The notes below the pieces were generated by a model that saw only the letters and a program-made list of their open reading frames with translations, was not told the DNA's origin and did no database searches. A stretch of 64,000 bases of DNA from Unio delphinus (taxonomy: Eukaryota > Mollusca > Bivalvia > Unionida > Unionidae): contig JAQISU010000210.1 in assembly GCA_029339505.1 (NCBI GenBank), forward strand, positions 12,987,501 through 13,051,500, given 5' to 3'. Positions 24,961-37,260 of this stretch are shown here, one piece after another (the stretch's first letter is position 1; each line of letters starts with the position of its first letter). A program made the translations under genes and the position numbers.

Positions 24961-25956
24961 TACTCATAACACATTGCTTCTGTCAAATTTAGATAGTTTA
25001 GAGTTTAAATAATGAACAGATGCTGAAAAGTTGCATACATTCTCTTCTATGTATATGTTTCCATTGCCAACATGTTTATATTTTCCTTCCGTATCTTTCC
25101 GTATCTCAACTTCTTCAGCACTCAAATCATCGTCGCTTTCATCGAAATCATCAGTCCGTCCAGTTTCTTCGCCTGAAAAAAAACCTGAAATTCCTTGACC
25201 TGGTCAATTTTCTCTGTAAAACGTTTGTGTAACACCCAAATGCAATACGTTATCAATGCCTGTTTAATACTTGACACTTGCTCCATCACCGGTAGAAGCA
25301 ACAATATCGCGTTTGAAAGAGACACCAAAAGAACAAAGATGTTCCTCGACGAGCTCGTTCATGCTTTCAGCATTACAACTTCCGTTAATTCTTACATGAC
25401 CATGATTTATACATTTTGACGAGACCGTATGAAGGTTGATGTTAAGAAATCAATGATTTGCGATACTTGTCCATTCGTCCAATAATATTGAAAATGTATT
25501 TCATTCTGAGAGTTCTTTCTTCATGTCTTGTATGACTTGTTCCTTCACTGTGTCTTCAAAATCGCGAATAAGGGCCATCATCGATCTTTCATGAGCAAGT
25601 ACCTTCATTCCTCTTAATGACAGCGATTGTCGAATACATTCTGAATGAGTGATTTTTCGAATCGAGAATCCATCGACTGCAGTGAGTTTTGAGACTATTT
25701 CTTCCAGCAAAGTTTTGACAACATCGTTATCCATCGTTATCCATTGTTCTCATTTTCTTTTTCAGACTCATCCTTCTTGACGTGAATATGATGAATGCTA
25801 GGCAGATGCCGAGGCATTGTTGAAGTGTTTCATTGTGTCTGCTTACATTCATTGCAAGCTGCGAAATAATCCTTTCCGGGCTTGTTAAAATAGGTCCAAA
25901 CAGCTGATTTCTTTTGTTTTGAAGAAAAAGAGACACGGTATTACTTTCTATTTCAG

Positions 25957-26083
25957 CCGTGCGAATGGTGGCTGGAGAATACTGTCTGTACGATGACGGG
26001 AATCCATATTACTACAACTCGAGATACTGTAATTATGGATGTTGTCGCAATAAAACCAGCAGTTACAGTGAAGTGTGTTGCTC
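25957..26083 (+). CDS. CYYR1-like copy 2, exon 2 (six-Cys Tyr-rich ectodomain)
   Basis: Acceptor TTTCAG at 25951-25956; donor GTACGT at 26084. Enters in phase 1 and leaves in phase 2, 127 nt, exactly as in copy 3. Encodes residues 15-56, beginning AVRMVAGEYC. Cysteines are at residues 24, 39, 43, 44, 55 and 56, with Tyr at 23, 26, 32-34, 38, 41 and 51. The two CC pairs and the YYY run define the family's extracellular domain, presumably disulfide-linked. An ACAT microsatellite begins about 10 bases past the donor. Confidence 0.85.
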
Positions 26084-26090
26084 GTACGTC

Positions 26091-26137
26091 ACATACATAC
26101 ATACATACATACATACATACATACATACATACATACA

Positions 26138-26166
<29 letters not shown>
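26091..26166. repeat. (ACAT)n microsatellite
   Basis: Starts a few bases into intron 2 of copy 2. An ACAT array occupies the same place in copy 3 (51745-51884). Confidence 0.95.
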
Positions 26167-26168
<2 letters not shown>

Positions 26169-26673
26169 TTTCAATTTGTCATTGGTGTCGGTGGTTGTTT
26201 TGGGTTGATAGATGCTACGTGTCCCATTGGTGTGAAGAAATATGTACTCATTGGTTAAAGTATCAAAATAAATTTTGTTCGTTTCTTACATTTTGAATTA
26301 TAGCAAAATTAAAAAATTTCTTTTGTATATTAGACAGAATCTAAAACTAGCTGATTCAGTGTTTATATCAGTTTATAAGACATTGTCAGGTGTAGACTTA
26401 ACCCATTACACATATCAACACCTTTTCTCCTCCAAGTAGACAACTCTAATAACTGTAATCAGCGTAAGAAATATGTTTGATCGGCGACTCATCATCCGAA
26501 AAACATGACCTGAAGATGAGTCACTAGCTTTCTTTGTGTAGGTGCTTATTCGGCAAGAGGAACCGGCGGAGATAAACCTTGTAGACTAAGGCATACTAAT
26601 ATATTTTGGTTGTTGGATCCTTTAACTATTTGCTAACTTAATCCCGTTATAAATACTATTTTTCTTTCCACAG

Positions 26674-26876
26674 TTACAATTACAACATTGACAGCAGTAG
26701 CAGTTCAAGTGCAAAAGCTCCATTCTCAGTCAGTATTGGGTCTGTGCTTGGGGGTCTAGGTGGGCTATCTATCCTGTTTGGAATCTTCAGATGCTGCTGT
26801 GCTGCCAGAAAGAGTTCCAGCAGACAGTCTGGGACCGTTGAACAACCGGCAAACACTGCTATGCAAACGTGTGTCG
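26674..26876 (+). CDS. CYYR1-like copy 2, exon 3 (membrane helix)
   Basis: Acceptor CCACAG at 26668-26673; donor GTAAGT at 26877. 203 nt, phase 2 in and phase 1 out, identical to copy 3. Encodes a Ser-rich juxtamembrane stretch (SYNYNIDSSSSSS), a Gly-rich membrane helix of about 22 residues (residues 74-95, SVSIGSVLGGLGGLSILFGI), then RCCCAARKSS. The three Cys after the helix are candidate palmitoylation sites, and the basic residues fit a cytoplasmic side. The exon ends AMQTCV. Confidence 0.85.
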
Positions 26877-29504
26877 GTAAGTAATTGAATATTGGGCTAA
26901 TACATGTAATACGTGTAAAACGTATATTAACACAACGACTAATTTTTTATAATGAAATCAGATATAATGAAAACCTTGACAGCACTCTATGTAATTCAAA
27001 TATCATGCAAAACAAGAACATGCTGTACTGACATAAAATAACAGTATAAAAACCGGCGTGGTGTGTGAAATTAAATTTACTGTAAACGATGTTTTTTTTT
27101 TCTCTGCGTTTATCGTGGTATGAGCTGTAAAATTGCCGAATCGCACAGCAAATAACGCTAAAAAGAAGAGCGATATAAAAGTCGTGTGAGTTGGCATTGA
27201 CAGCTTATACCACTGAAGTATCACAAACAAATATCGTTAAACTCATATAATTGGAATTATTTAAGTGATTATTGATTTTATATTGTTATTTTTAAAAAGC
27301 TATTTCTTATCAGGTTAGGAGCCTGCTTCAGTACATGAATTCTTAAGACGTGTTATACGTATCTATTTGTAGAACTAGGGATTAGCCAATTAGAACTAGG
27401 GATTAGCCAATTCCAACGTAATAACTACGTCAATTTCAAACAAAATTTTAAACTCTTAATATTGCATTTCTTGATAAATTTATTGATTTTTGTAGCTATT
27501 TCTTTTTTCAAAACATAATATTTTATATCACCCGGTTTTGCGTATGAATTACGTTAAAGGCGTCTTCTGCCTAGCTTTTTCTATATGAAGGAATTTCCAA
27601 CGGCTACTTTATAGTTACGCCAATATAAATGTTACAATGGTTTCAACTGTTGTAATTCTTCATGAAAAAATGAGTTTTAATATCTAAGCAGCATCCTATT
27701 TCTCCCATATGCAGCAAGTAGTAAATTGAATCTAAAATGTAAACTAAAAAACAATATAATATACAATAAAGAATAGTTTTTACCACAGTTGCGCACACAA
27801 ATCGCAAAAGGTATGATAGTTTCAATTTATTTGTACGTCACAAAACGTTCGAGGGCTGAATAATTATAGAAGAAAAAAAATAGTTTAAACAACGGCTTGA
27901 AAGCTCTGTGGTCATTTTATAATGTACTTGCGACTGAATTCACAAATACAGAATAACGCATTTAGTTCTCATTTTCCATATTAAGAATCTACACAAATAC
28001 AAGTAGTTTAATACCATATCATTCTTCTCAATTAAAGCTTATATAAGCGCACACACATTTATATTTAAATGATATATTTTAAATCAGTAAGAAAATACAA
28101 GTGTTCCGGCATTCAATGACATTAGAATTATCTGTTATGAGAACTATCACGTACAGACATGTATTAAAACGACTTGCAGTTAATTATGATAGGATGAATA
28201 CGGGTGTTTATACATTTTGTTAACCATTGTTCTTGAATTAAAGATATTCGTATAAGTTAGACAATTATTTATTTATGGGTCAGTGGTTCTTATCTCGTGT
28301 TCCAACAAAAGTAAAATTCTTTACCAACATCTTTTTGACATAGAGAAAACAATGATAATGAAGGTAGAATGAGGAACACAGCTACTTTATCCATGATCCA
28401 TCTAAGTCATTAATACATTACCTTTAAACATTTGTTTCATACTAATATATCAAAACGATTCATGAATAACAGGAAATCTCAAAGGGGCTACACTATTTTT
28501 CTCCCCGCGAGGCTAGCCCGAGTGCGAAGACAATGTAACCCACGTGACTGTGATTTCCTTGTCCCGGCTAAAACCCGAGCGTATATTATTTGTCTCAGCC
28601 AATAGTTTCCTTTGAAATATAAAGAACTCTTCACTATTGTTCAACACTCAATGGTTACTTAATTATCAATTTGTTAATGAGTGCTTTGATGAGATAGTTA
28701 AATCTAAAGTATTCAGTTTATTCGCGTGAGCAAAGAAAATTCACAACATTAAAAGTCTCCATGTAATGAGGTATTATCACATTTAATATATTGAATTTAT
28801 ATGAGATTGAAAATAAATGATTAATATTTAGTATAAGAGGCTGTTTAATTTCATCAGTCCCAATTTAAAAAAAATTACCCCCTCCCTAATAAAAGATTAT
28901 ACAATTATGGACCCTAGCGGATAACCACCTGCCAAACTTTCAAGGTTACGGATTCTTATTTTCTCTGTCTGAGAAATATGGTAAGTGCTGCAGTTGAATT
29001 CACTTAGGGATTGTTGTGTTGACGGATAAATGTTTAACTCAGGCTGGTAAGAGCATTATTTGTCAATACATATTGCAGGTGTATTTTTGATTTACCTGTG
29101 CCACAGTGGAGATGCTTAACAAAATTAGAATAAAGTATGTTTGACATAAAACAATTATGGTTATATCTAAGTGTTTGTTAAGAGTGGGAGGCAGTAAAAT
29201 GTATAGGTATATTGTCTAAGCGTTTGGATCAGTCTTTTATGTCATAGTCATAGTTAATTTCACTCAGGATTGAGGTTTGTATAATATCTGTATCACAGTC
29301 AATTTTAAGATGAGCGTCATTAAAAGATGCTAACAGTATCACATTTATCTCACATGAAGTATTAAAACTAGTTGGTTTGCTTTAGCTACCGTTAATGGCG
29401 CTGACCTGCAGATGAATTGAGCTAGGGATGCATATAGGATAAAATCAACAATACTTTCTGGAACGATCTACAGTTCTACATGTATGCGTGCGTGCCATTG
29501 TCTC

Positions 29505-29556
<52 letters not shown>

Positions 29557-31691
29557 TCACTCTCTCTCTCTCTCTCTCTCTCGATATGATTTTATATGTG
29601 TGGTCTCAAATATGGATTGACTCTAATTAGCTATGTTTTTTATATGTAGTTGTTGCTAGAACTACGTCAGGCACATCATAAAACAACAAGTGTTTAATTT
29701 TTGTTTTAAAGTAGTTCTGAGCACGTGGACATCTTAACTCTTCAACGCTTCAATATTTGAAATGAAATACTTGATTACACATTGTATTAAAGACCTTATT
29801 ATCGAGTTTTCTTTTAAAATGCGGATTCGTAAACCATACGTTCTTAATAGGTGAAATTAATTCATTATTCTGCATTTGTTCTCACATCATGCGTATAGTT
29901 TACTTTTCTGTTTTTCTCTGTTATACGTAATTACGTGACGTCCTAAGTGCAATAATAACTTGCCGCTGAATAATGACCTTTGTTAATCCATTTATTTTTC
30001 GAATAGCATATTTCTTACTACCTTTTGCAAAGCAAAATATAATGTATAAGACTCGTCTTTTTGGCACCAATCATTCAACAATAGAATCAAAGGTTCAAAT
30101 TGGTTGTATTAATTAATATCTTTTGTTAAGATTTACTAATTTAGTACCTCAATTAATGAAATTTCATAAAAGATGTATGTAAGAATGTACTGAAATAATT
30201 TAATTGATTGCTGAGATAAAAAAGGTTTGCATGCAGTTTCAGCAAGTAAAGAACGCAGCAAGACAAGATGCTTTCTGCAGAAATGTAGTCTATTTCAAGT
30301 ACTGTAAAGAACTCAAATATATTGTAGTAGAACCTAAGTCATGATTTATGTAGGCCATATCGCGCAACATAATAACAAGGAAAGCTGTAATACACTAAAG
30401 GCGTGCTATATAATATTTATTACACGTTGCGGAGCGAAATGTAGCTGAATAATGTTGTAGAAGAACTTCTGGACATATCATATTAAAATGTTTAAAACGT
30501 AAAATCTTATAATTTGCTTTTGACCAGCTCAAGTTAAGTTACATACATCGCTTCCGTTTTATATTTATAATATTTACACTACAAGACTGCAAGCTGCCAG
30601 CAAATAATTGCTACCAGTCAAAATCTAGATTGACAGTTGAATGGATATTGCAGAAAAGAAACTCATTAAAGATTTGTTTAATAAACAACCATTAGTTTAG
30701 TATAGATGCTTGCTAAAATGAATAGTTATTGTTAGATGAGGTAGATAACATATAATACAAACAACATAATTTGCTAATAAACTAAAGAAAAAAAAGTTTA
30801 TAAACTGATAATGTTGTCGGATCTTCAATATCAAAGGTATATATTTGCCCAGCATCACCTATTGCGTCCTAGCAATAATCCAGTAGTTTCGTCATATGCA
30901 TAGGTATCTATTTTCGAGGAAGAGATATTTCTGACGTTATTTATCATTTGAAACAATTTTATTCAGACCAGGACAATTTATGCTTTCATAGGTCATGTTA
31001 AGCAACGATTTGATGAGTTAATTAAATGATTGTTGAGTCGTTTGGGCTATTTGTTAGTAATATATAGCTGCATGGTAAGTGTTTTTGTAATATCTCCAAA
31101 GTACACACTTTGCTGCATTAAAACCTCTGTACATTCCTTTCAAGGAGATCTCGCATAGTAGCCATAATCAGTGCTCAGCAACAGCGTACTCATGGGCAAC
31201 AAAACTATTTGTCTGTTTGAAACAATGACGTTATATAGGAATAAAGCTTTTGCAGGGAAAAAATGTGATATTTAAAGCCTTTTTAATTATAAAATAAAGT
31301 TTCTAGACATTTGTATTGATTCGTCTTTGAATGATATTATGGCTTTTAGGAAAAACCACACTCGCATGGACAAAAATTATCATTGCGGTACTCAGGCATT
31401 AAAAATGTAACGCAATAAGTAAAATATTTAAAGGGGTATATCCAATGGTGTTTTGATGAATCACTTGCTGTTGAAATATGTATATCACTGTTGAATCACA
31501 AATTGTTAGTGTCTTGATTTAATGCGGAAAAAGCGAGGTACAATCTATTTTTTAAGCCTTTCATAAAAAAGAAAGTTTCGAAATGGAATTTTTATTTTTA
31601 TTTTAAATTATTAAGAGCCACTTGAAAATTATATCCCAACCTTATGATGATATATTACTACAGCCAAACATATTCATTTTAATCATTTCAG
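26877..31691 (+). other. Intron 3 of CYYR1-like copy 2
   Basis: Begins GTAAGT and ends TTTCAG. Much of it aligns with intron 3 of copy 1 (for example 27700-29470 with 1040-1960, and 31220-31560 with 2170-3620). Contents: a 21-bp tandem duplication AGAACTAGGGATTAGCCAATT at about 27371-27412, a CT run at 29509-29581, one 53-bp satellite monomer at 31470-31520. No gene is visible from 29700 to 31200. A minus ORF at 27230-27003 is conserved across copies and is discussed as a finding. Confidence 0.65.
29509..29581. repeat. (CT)n microsatellite
   Basis: Nearly pure CT run in intron 3 of copy 2, at the position paralogous to 2016-2058. Confidence 0.95.
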
Positions 31692-31882
31692 TGAATACCC
31701 CGGCATTATCCCCGGGACAGTCAGTCACCCCTGTCCAGCTAGGAGCAGTTCGATACACTCATTCCAGTGTTGGTCCCCCACCTCCATATGGCCAGAATGA
31801 TAATGTTTCTCATAAAACGGCCGATCTGGCCCCTGTCCTCCACCGCAGGATGCGAAATATTAACAGCTACTTTCTTTATTGA
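31692..31882 (+). CDS. CYYR1-like copy 2, exon 4 (PPPPY tail with C-terminal extension)
   Basis: Acceptor TTTCAG at 31686-31691, phase 1. Encodes residues 125-187: a Pro/Ser-rich tail with PPPPY at residues 153-157, then GQNDNVS. Copies 1 and 3 stop (TAG) right after the NVS. Here that codon reads CAT, so translation runs on for 23 residues (HKTADLAPVLHRRMRNINSY...) to TGA 31880-31882. There is also a short insertion (RYTHS region) before the PPPPY. The extension is 3' UTR-like sequence that became coding. Confidence 0.78.
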
Positions 31883-31934
31883 AATTATGTTAAGACAGTC
31901 GGCTATCGAAACTGTTACAGTTGGAAAGCATTGT

Positions 31935-31937
<3 letters not shown>

Positions 31938-31999
<62 letters not shown>
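31938..31999. repeat. (GA)n microsatellite
   Basis: Pure GA run just past the copy 2 stop codon, at the same relative place as in copies 1 and 3. Confidence 0.95.
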
Positions 32000-32000
<1 letters not shown>

Positions 32001-32046
32001 AAGATGGAGAAAACATCATTTGGTTAGTTTGGCCAGATGTATTTAG

Positions 32047-32050
<4 letters not shown>

Positions 32051-32115
<65 letters not shown>
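32051..32115. repeat. (AT)n microsatellite
   Basis: Uninterrupted AT run at the boundary between the 3' flank of copy 2 and the second decayed element block. Confidence 0.95.
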
Positions 32116-32116
<1 letters not shown>

Positions 32117-32124
32117 TTTACGCT

Positions 32125-32458
32125 TCACATTGATATACATAGATACAAAGAAGCAGAGCCGCTATTAACCAAAACAGCTATTGAAGTTGCTTTTGAGTTT
32201 GAACGAACACATCCGCGAGGTTTCTGGACCTCAAGGTGATATACGATGGCCAAATAAACTACAGGCTGATTATGGCAAAGAATATCTCAGTGCAGTATCG
32301 TCGTTGATGAAAATCGATAATGCATAGGTACGACGAGGACATAAAACAAATCATCGTTGCATTATATAATGAAACTACTCGTGCATCTGCTTTGACACCC
32401 GTTATTGCAATCACAATAAAAAATATACCAATACAACAACATTTATGTTCTTTCTAAG
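32125..32458 (+). pseudogene. Decayed Polinton-like integrase (rve core), block 2 relic a
   Basis: + strand readings give YKEAEPLLTKTAIEVAFEFE, which fits the integrase pattern SRYKEAEPL...EVA.AF. After a frame change follows GDIRWPN, then QADYGKEYLSAVSS, matching WPxLLQxDxGxEF. It ends PIQQHLCSF and a stop near 32456. The start of the domain, including the first catalytic Asp, is replaced by the AT microsatellite. Frame changes show it is dead. Confidence 0.6.
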
Positions 32459-32779
32459 TTTTCATTTGCATTTTAATGATATAAATTATTTGTTGAATTT
32501 TTAAAACTTTTTTGTCTCTCATCTCTTTCTTACTTTTCTCCAGTCATATTGTGTTGTTTATTATCTCAAGCAACATATATTTTCAATAATATAAAATATG
32601 TAATTCTATTTATTGTTCACATTTCCATTGTCCCAAACATTATGTTTCTAAACAAACATTCCAGGCTATCCTTATCTATAAGTGAAATGTTCGGTCACAT
32701 ATATATTGACGAAACCATCATTTCAAGAATCAGAATTAAACCTTACAGTAAAATCAAAATTTATCTGGTGGTAACGTGT

Positions 32780-32975
32780 CATGCGTGGGTTTGAATCTAA
32801 GATTCGGCTAATGTAGTTATGTGAGAAAGCTTACTAGTAGCTTCTCGTGGATCGGTGGTTTCTTCCAAAGGTTTTCCCGGGTTCTTTATGCACCAATAAT
32901 GCTGGCCGCCATATTTTAGCCTATAGTGTGCTGAAAAAATGTTATTAAACCCCACAACAACAAGATATCCAGGTC
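32780..32975 (+). repeat. tRNA-derived SINE-like element, block 2 (5' truncated)
   Basis: Matches 11625-11830 from the B-box-like GGTTTGAATCTAAG onward, through GGGTTCTTTATGCACCAATA and GGCCGCCATATTTTAG. The A-box half is missing. Its presence beside an integrase relic in both blocks indicates it was carried by the duplication. Confidence 0.55.
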
Positions 32976-33249
32976 TTCATTCCATTGTACTGTGCATAAA
33001 TAACAGCGGGTGGTTACGTAATGCAGGAGACGCATGTCAATATAATATATTTTTATCACCGGTTATGTACGACGCTGAGAAAGAACCTCAACAGAGCTGT
33101 GTTATATCGCCCCATATATTTTAATACAGTGGCCGATTGAGCATTTCGATGAAAGGTAGAATAGGAATGGGTCAAGCCTGATGCCATATGCAATGCATAA
33201 CCTAGAAGTTATACTTAGCTATAACCATGTTCTTGCGGCAATCGTTTTG

Positions 33250-33520
33250 TTTATGATTACATAAGATGTTACAAACCAAGCAATACAATGTTTACATTAG
33301 ATGAAAGAACATGGATTATTTGGTTTGATAGTGAGTTCGACGCAAATGTTAGAAATGAAAAGGAGCTGAGAATAAGAAAAAGCAATACACTGTTGTTTGT
33401 GGTTATTACAATAGCTAGATTATATTTAGGTCTACGATGCAGAAGGTCATCTGTAACATTCACTATTGGATTCCAGGTGGATTGGGTGGACCTGTTGGTC
33501 ATTGATTACTAACACACACA
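33250..33520 (+). pseudogene. Decayed element segment, block 2 copy of 'DERTWIIWFDSEFD'
   Basis: The best preserved of three copies (others 12150-12360 and 35040-35260). A 74-codon + frame at 33288-33512 begins MFTLDERTWIIWFDSEFDA and ends VDWVDLLVIDY. The minus strand is also open here, so orientation is uncertain. Not recognised. Confidence 0.35.
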
Positions 33521-33734
33521 TGGACTTGTCTGGTTTATTTAAACACAAATCATTTAATCATATTCTTCACATTCCCGTTATATCTTAGATCACGTCTATA
33601 TTCACGGGTGTCATCACTTATATTAGTGCCATACTAAAATCCCGTTATATTATGCAACGAGTAACTTTAAATGAATCGAGTACTTGTATTTCGATATCAT
33701 ACGATTCCATTAACAATAAAAGCGGTCAGTTCGC

Positions 33735-34085
33735 AAAAACACGTGTTAACTGTCGTTTACGTTGCAAAGAGATCTAAAGAAGCAGAGCCGTTAATAATTG
33801 AAACAACTGTTGAAGTTGCTTCTGAATTTGAACGAACATATGAACGAGGATTCTGGACCTTAAGGTGGTATACGATGGCCAAATGAACTACAGGCTAATT
33901 ATGGCAAAGAATATCTCAGTACAGTATCGTTGTTGATGAATAACGACATTGCCAAAGTACGACGAGGACATATCGCAAATTATGGTTGCATAAAGTAATA
34001 AAAATACTCGTGCATCTGCTTTGAACCCCTTTAATGCAATCAAATTAAAACATATCCCAATACAACAATATTTACGTTCTCTCTA
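33735..34085 (+). pseudogene. Decayed Polinton-like integrase (rve core), block 2 relic b
   Basis: Reads TVVYVAKRSKEAEPLIIETT and VEVASEFERTYERGF in one frame. After a shift come NELQANYGKEYLSTVSLL-like sequence and VRRGHIAN. The first catalytic Asp position is Val (VVYVA instead of VDVAS), and the second is also changed (QANYG). It ends near TLRSL-stop at 34085. This second integrase fragment within 1.3 kb of relic a shows internal duplication or two insertions. MDLSGLF-containing sequence at 33521, also present at 8491, precedes it. Confidence 0.58.
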
Positions 34086-34089
34086 AGTT

Positions 34090-36500
34090 TCCTTTGTGTT
34101 CTATGAATATAAATTATTTGTTCAATTTTCAACACTTGTTTGTCTCTCATCTCATTTTTTTCTTTTGTCCAATTATATTGTTTTTTTTATCATCTCAACC
34201 TACATACATTTTCAATAATATGAAATATGTAATTATATTGATTTTTTACATTTCCTTTTGGCCCAGTATGTTTTGAAACAAACAGTCCAGGCTATCCTTG
34301 ACTATAAGTGAAATGGTTGGTCCCTTATTTATAGGCGAATGCTACGAAACAATTCTTTTTGCAAGAAGCAGAATTAAAATTTCCAGTAAAATCAGAATTT
34401 CCAATATCTTGTGGTAACATGTCATGCAAAACTATATAAAGTTTCTTTTATGTTGGTGAGTATGTTTAATTACAATCGACTATTTAAAACGAGAATCCAA
34501 ATGAGAATCCAAACTTCACCTCAATTAACCGTGAGCCATGACATTTTATAATTATTCCGATCGCAATTTAAGAGCATCCAATGCATAATAACACGCCGAC
34601 AATGTTCAGGCAGTAAAACGAATGATTACTCTCGATTCGTTGAACACGTTAAATATGTTAAATTCGTCTTTGGTGAACGATAAGCAATAGAGGAAATTTG
34701 TATTTCGACCCAGTTAACTATACAAGGTTCCTTATCGTTGAGATCTCCAGTGGGTCTGTACGGCATCGTACTGTGCACACATAACAACGGGTGCTTACGT
34801 AGAGCAGTAGACGCATATAAAGATACTCTGTCTTTGATCTCTGATTATGTACAACGCAGTTACAAAAGCTCAATAGAGCTGTCAGATCTCGCCCCTGATC
34901 TTTTAATACATAAATGAAGTTTCCAGTGGTCGATTGAGCAGCTCGACGAAACGTAGAATAGGTATGGGTTACCCTTATGCCAGATACAATAGATGTTGTT
35001 TATGATTACAGAAAATGTTACAAACATTGCATTTTAATATTTCAATTAGATTAAAGAACATATATTTTTGGGTTTGATAGTTACTGTTCGACGCCAATAT
35101 TATAAATGAAAAGGGTCTGAGAATAAGAAAAAGCTAAAAACTGTCGTTTGTGGTAATTACATTAGCTCGATCATATTTATGTCTACGATGAAGAGGGTCA
35201 TCTTTAACATTTACTATTGGATTCCACGTAGATTGGTTGGACCTGTCGGTTATTGATTACTGAAACACACGTTTATTACTTTACAGATAACGATAATTAA
35301 TTAAATTGCACCTGACGCTATTCAATGGGGTCTCACAAGAAAGATGTTGAGCTTCAATGTTCTTTACTCTGCAGCAATAAGACAAACGTATGCTCTAACC
35401 CCTCTAAATGTGTCACTAGAAAGGTTTAAAAAAAACAGTCATTTAAGTTGTTATACTACATTTTCAAGATGTTTACCTCTAAGACGAGATTCTACATTCT
35501 CCCATATAGCATGTAAGTTTCATTCTGACAGCACATCGAGCATTGTGTTGCCGTTGACTACATTGATATATCGGTCAACCTTAATAGTGTTCTCTAATCA
35601 GGAAAATGATCATATTAGTGATTTGGTGAAAAACCAGGATACTAAAATATTCTCTTGTTCTAATCATCGTGGCATGTCTGTGGATATACAACATCCTACC
35701 AATAAATGTAACTATGCTGTGTTATGTGTATATATGTAATAATCTAGAAACATTTATCCTAGCCCTTTAGTTTTGTTTGAGGACGATTGAATTCTGACTG
35801 TACAAGTATGTTCAGTGCATGATCGAAGGCAATACAAAAAGATGACGAATAAGGGGTTCATCTGATTCTGTAGAGCGAATATGTATATGAATGCTTTGTG
35901 TACCGGTGTAAACAATCATTGCAAACCACGAATGACTACTTCGCTTTAATATGAAATTTAGTAGTAACTCCTCTTTCATAAATGTTCCCTGATTTATAAA
36001 AGAGTCAATATGATTGTAAGTAATTTATTTAGGCAACGCTATCACACTTAGATGCCGTTATGGGCATTAATTCACTGTAATCATTTTTCTACTAAGGATA
36101 AGGCAGGTCATATGGACGGGATATGATTTTATACTATGTACATGCAAATATGAGCGACAGCCACGCCATTCCAAACATGTTGATTTGGTGACCACGTTTC
36201 TACTTTTAACCGGTCTTTATTTTTTACACTCTGGTCATCTCGTTAGTGGGATGGCCAAATATATTAATGTATCTGTAACATTCTCAAATCCCTAAAATAA
36301 TTTTTCGGATAACATGCGACCGACCATATCCACGTCATCTTTGACATACCGGGTACTCTACAACCCAACTTGTCCATATTCGACACAACTGTGTTGTACA
36401 TATTTGAGACATTCGGCGCTTAGCAACTCGTCACTATAATCATTTGAAACATTCTGCGCAAGATACTTTTTTGTTTCCTGGAGAGATTCAAACTTATATA
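34090..36500. other. Decayed element and duplicated flank, no intact gene
   Basis: Mostly a second pass over block 1 sequence: 34440-34730 matches 11260-11540, 34870-35260 matches 11930-12360, 35280-35760 matches 12370-12820 and 36020-36500 matches 12930-13200. A 131-codon + ORF at 35344-35739 spans the part reading LPLTTLIYRSTL and NQENDHISDLV that is shared with 12567-12815. No domain is recognised. Confidence 0.45.
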
Positions 36501-36529
36501 TTTCACCTTTAGGTTGTACAAATTGATTA

Positions 36530-37260
36530 TATTTAGCATCACTTTGAAATAAACATACCGACAGAGGATCTTAAGTTTTTATAGATATTTCGTGAAAAAA
36601 TAAAATATAGTTCCACCAGATTTCTGGGGATATAATCAAACGGTTCGATCTGGTGGAAATATTGGTACTGCATTAGTCCCCTCGTGCTCATTATGACCAA
36701 TGATATTTTAGAAGCTCCTTTTGTTTTAGTATGTTTCGAATCTTGGAACATTTATCCTGTTATAGTTGCTACTATTATTGGACATTTTAAGATTATTTCT
36801 AATTTAGATACAATATTAATACTAGCTCCGCTTTTTCTACTAATTCAGCTCACTCATTTGCCTATTTATGTTTGAATCAGTTAGTCTATTTACGCGTATC
36901 GCGTTTGTTAAATATTATATTACTCGCTCAGCTACAGAGTTGTTTGTTCTTTTTTTTAAATTGCATTGGAGCAGGATCATTCATATCAGGTTATCATTTA
37001 GCTGTTACATGCCATAAACAACCACGGTTACATGATATGCTCGAATATAATAAGGTGCATCAATCACATTCGACATTCCTGGTTTGCAATGAAAAAGTCA
37101 TCCTGTATAATTTTGAATTTTTTTTTTTACGCGAGATGCCCCATCATCATGAACTTCCTTTTTAGAACTCCAAGTAATATTAATCAGATTATTATTGTCA
37201 ATACGATCGCTCCTTCGAACGTCAGGAGTTATTCTGACAAAGACAAATCATGATTTTGTA
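36530..37260 (-). pseudogene. Decayed element gene with IFPRDRTVRY motif, block 2
   Basis: Nucleotide-level match to 13230-14100 and 58520-58760, including GAACCGTTTGATTATATCCC on the minus strand, but stops and frame changes are dense. It is identified only through its paralogues. Confidence 0.45.

Larger units (their letters stand above)
16879..25956 (+). other. Intron 1 of CYYR1-like copy 2, with LINE insertions
   Basis: A 9 kb intron from GTAGGT at 16879 to the polypyrimidine tract and CAG ending at 25956. From 16880 to 19640 I see no gene, only a CA run near 17919-17941, an AT-rich near-palindrome near 18070-18105 and short random ORFs. Positions 19648-24960 hold two minus-strand LINE relics. 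From 24960 to 25950 nothing is recognised; a 77-codon minus ORF there (25734-25501) has no visible domain. Confidence 0.65.

Noticed and set aside
25501..25734. 77-codon minus ORF (MDNDVVKTLLEEIVSKLTAV)
   Set aside because: Coding-like composition, but isolated in intron 1, without domain, paralogue or neighbour support; left as unassigned.
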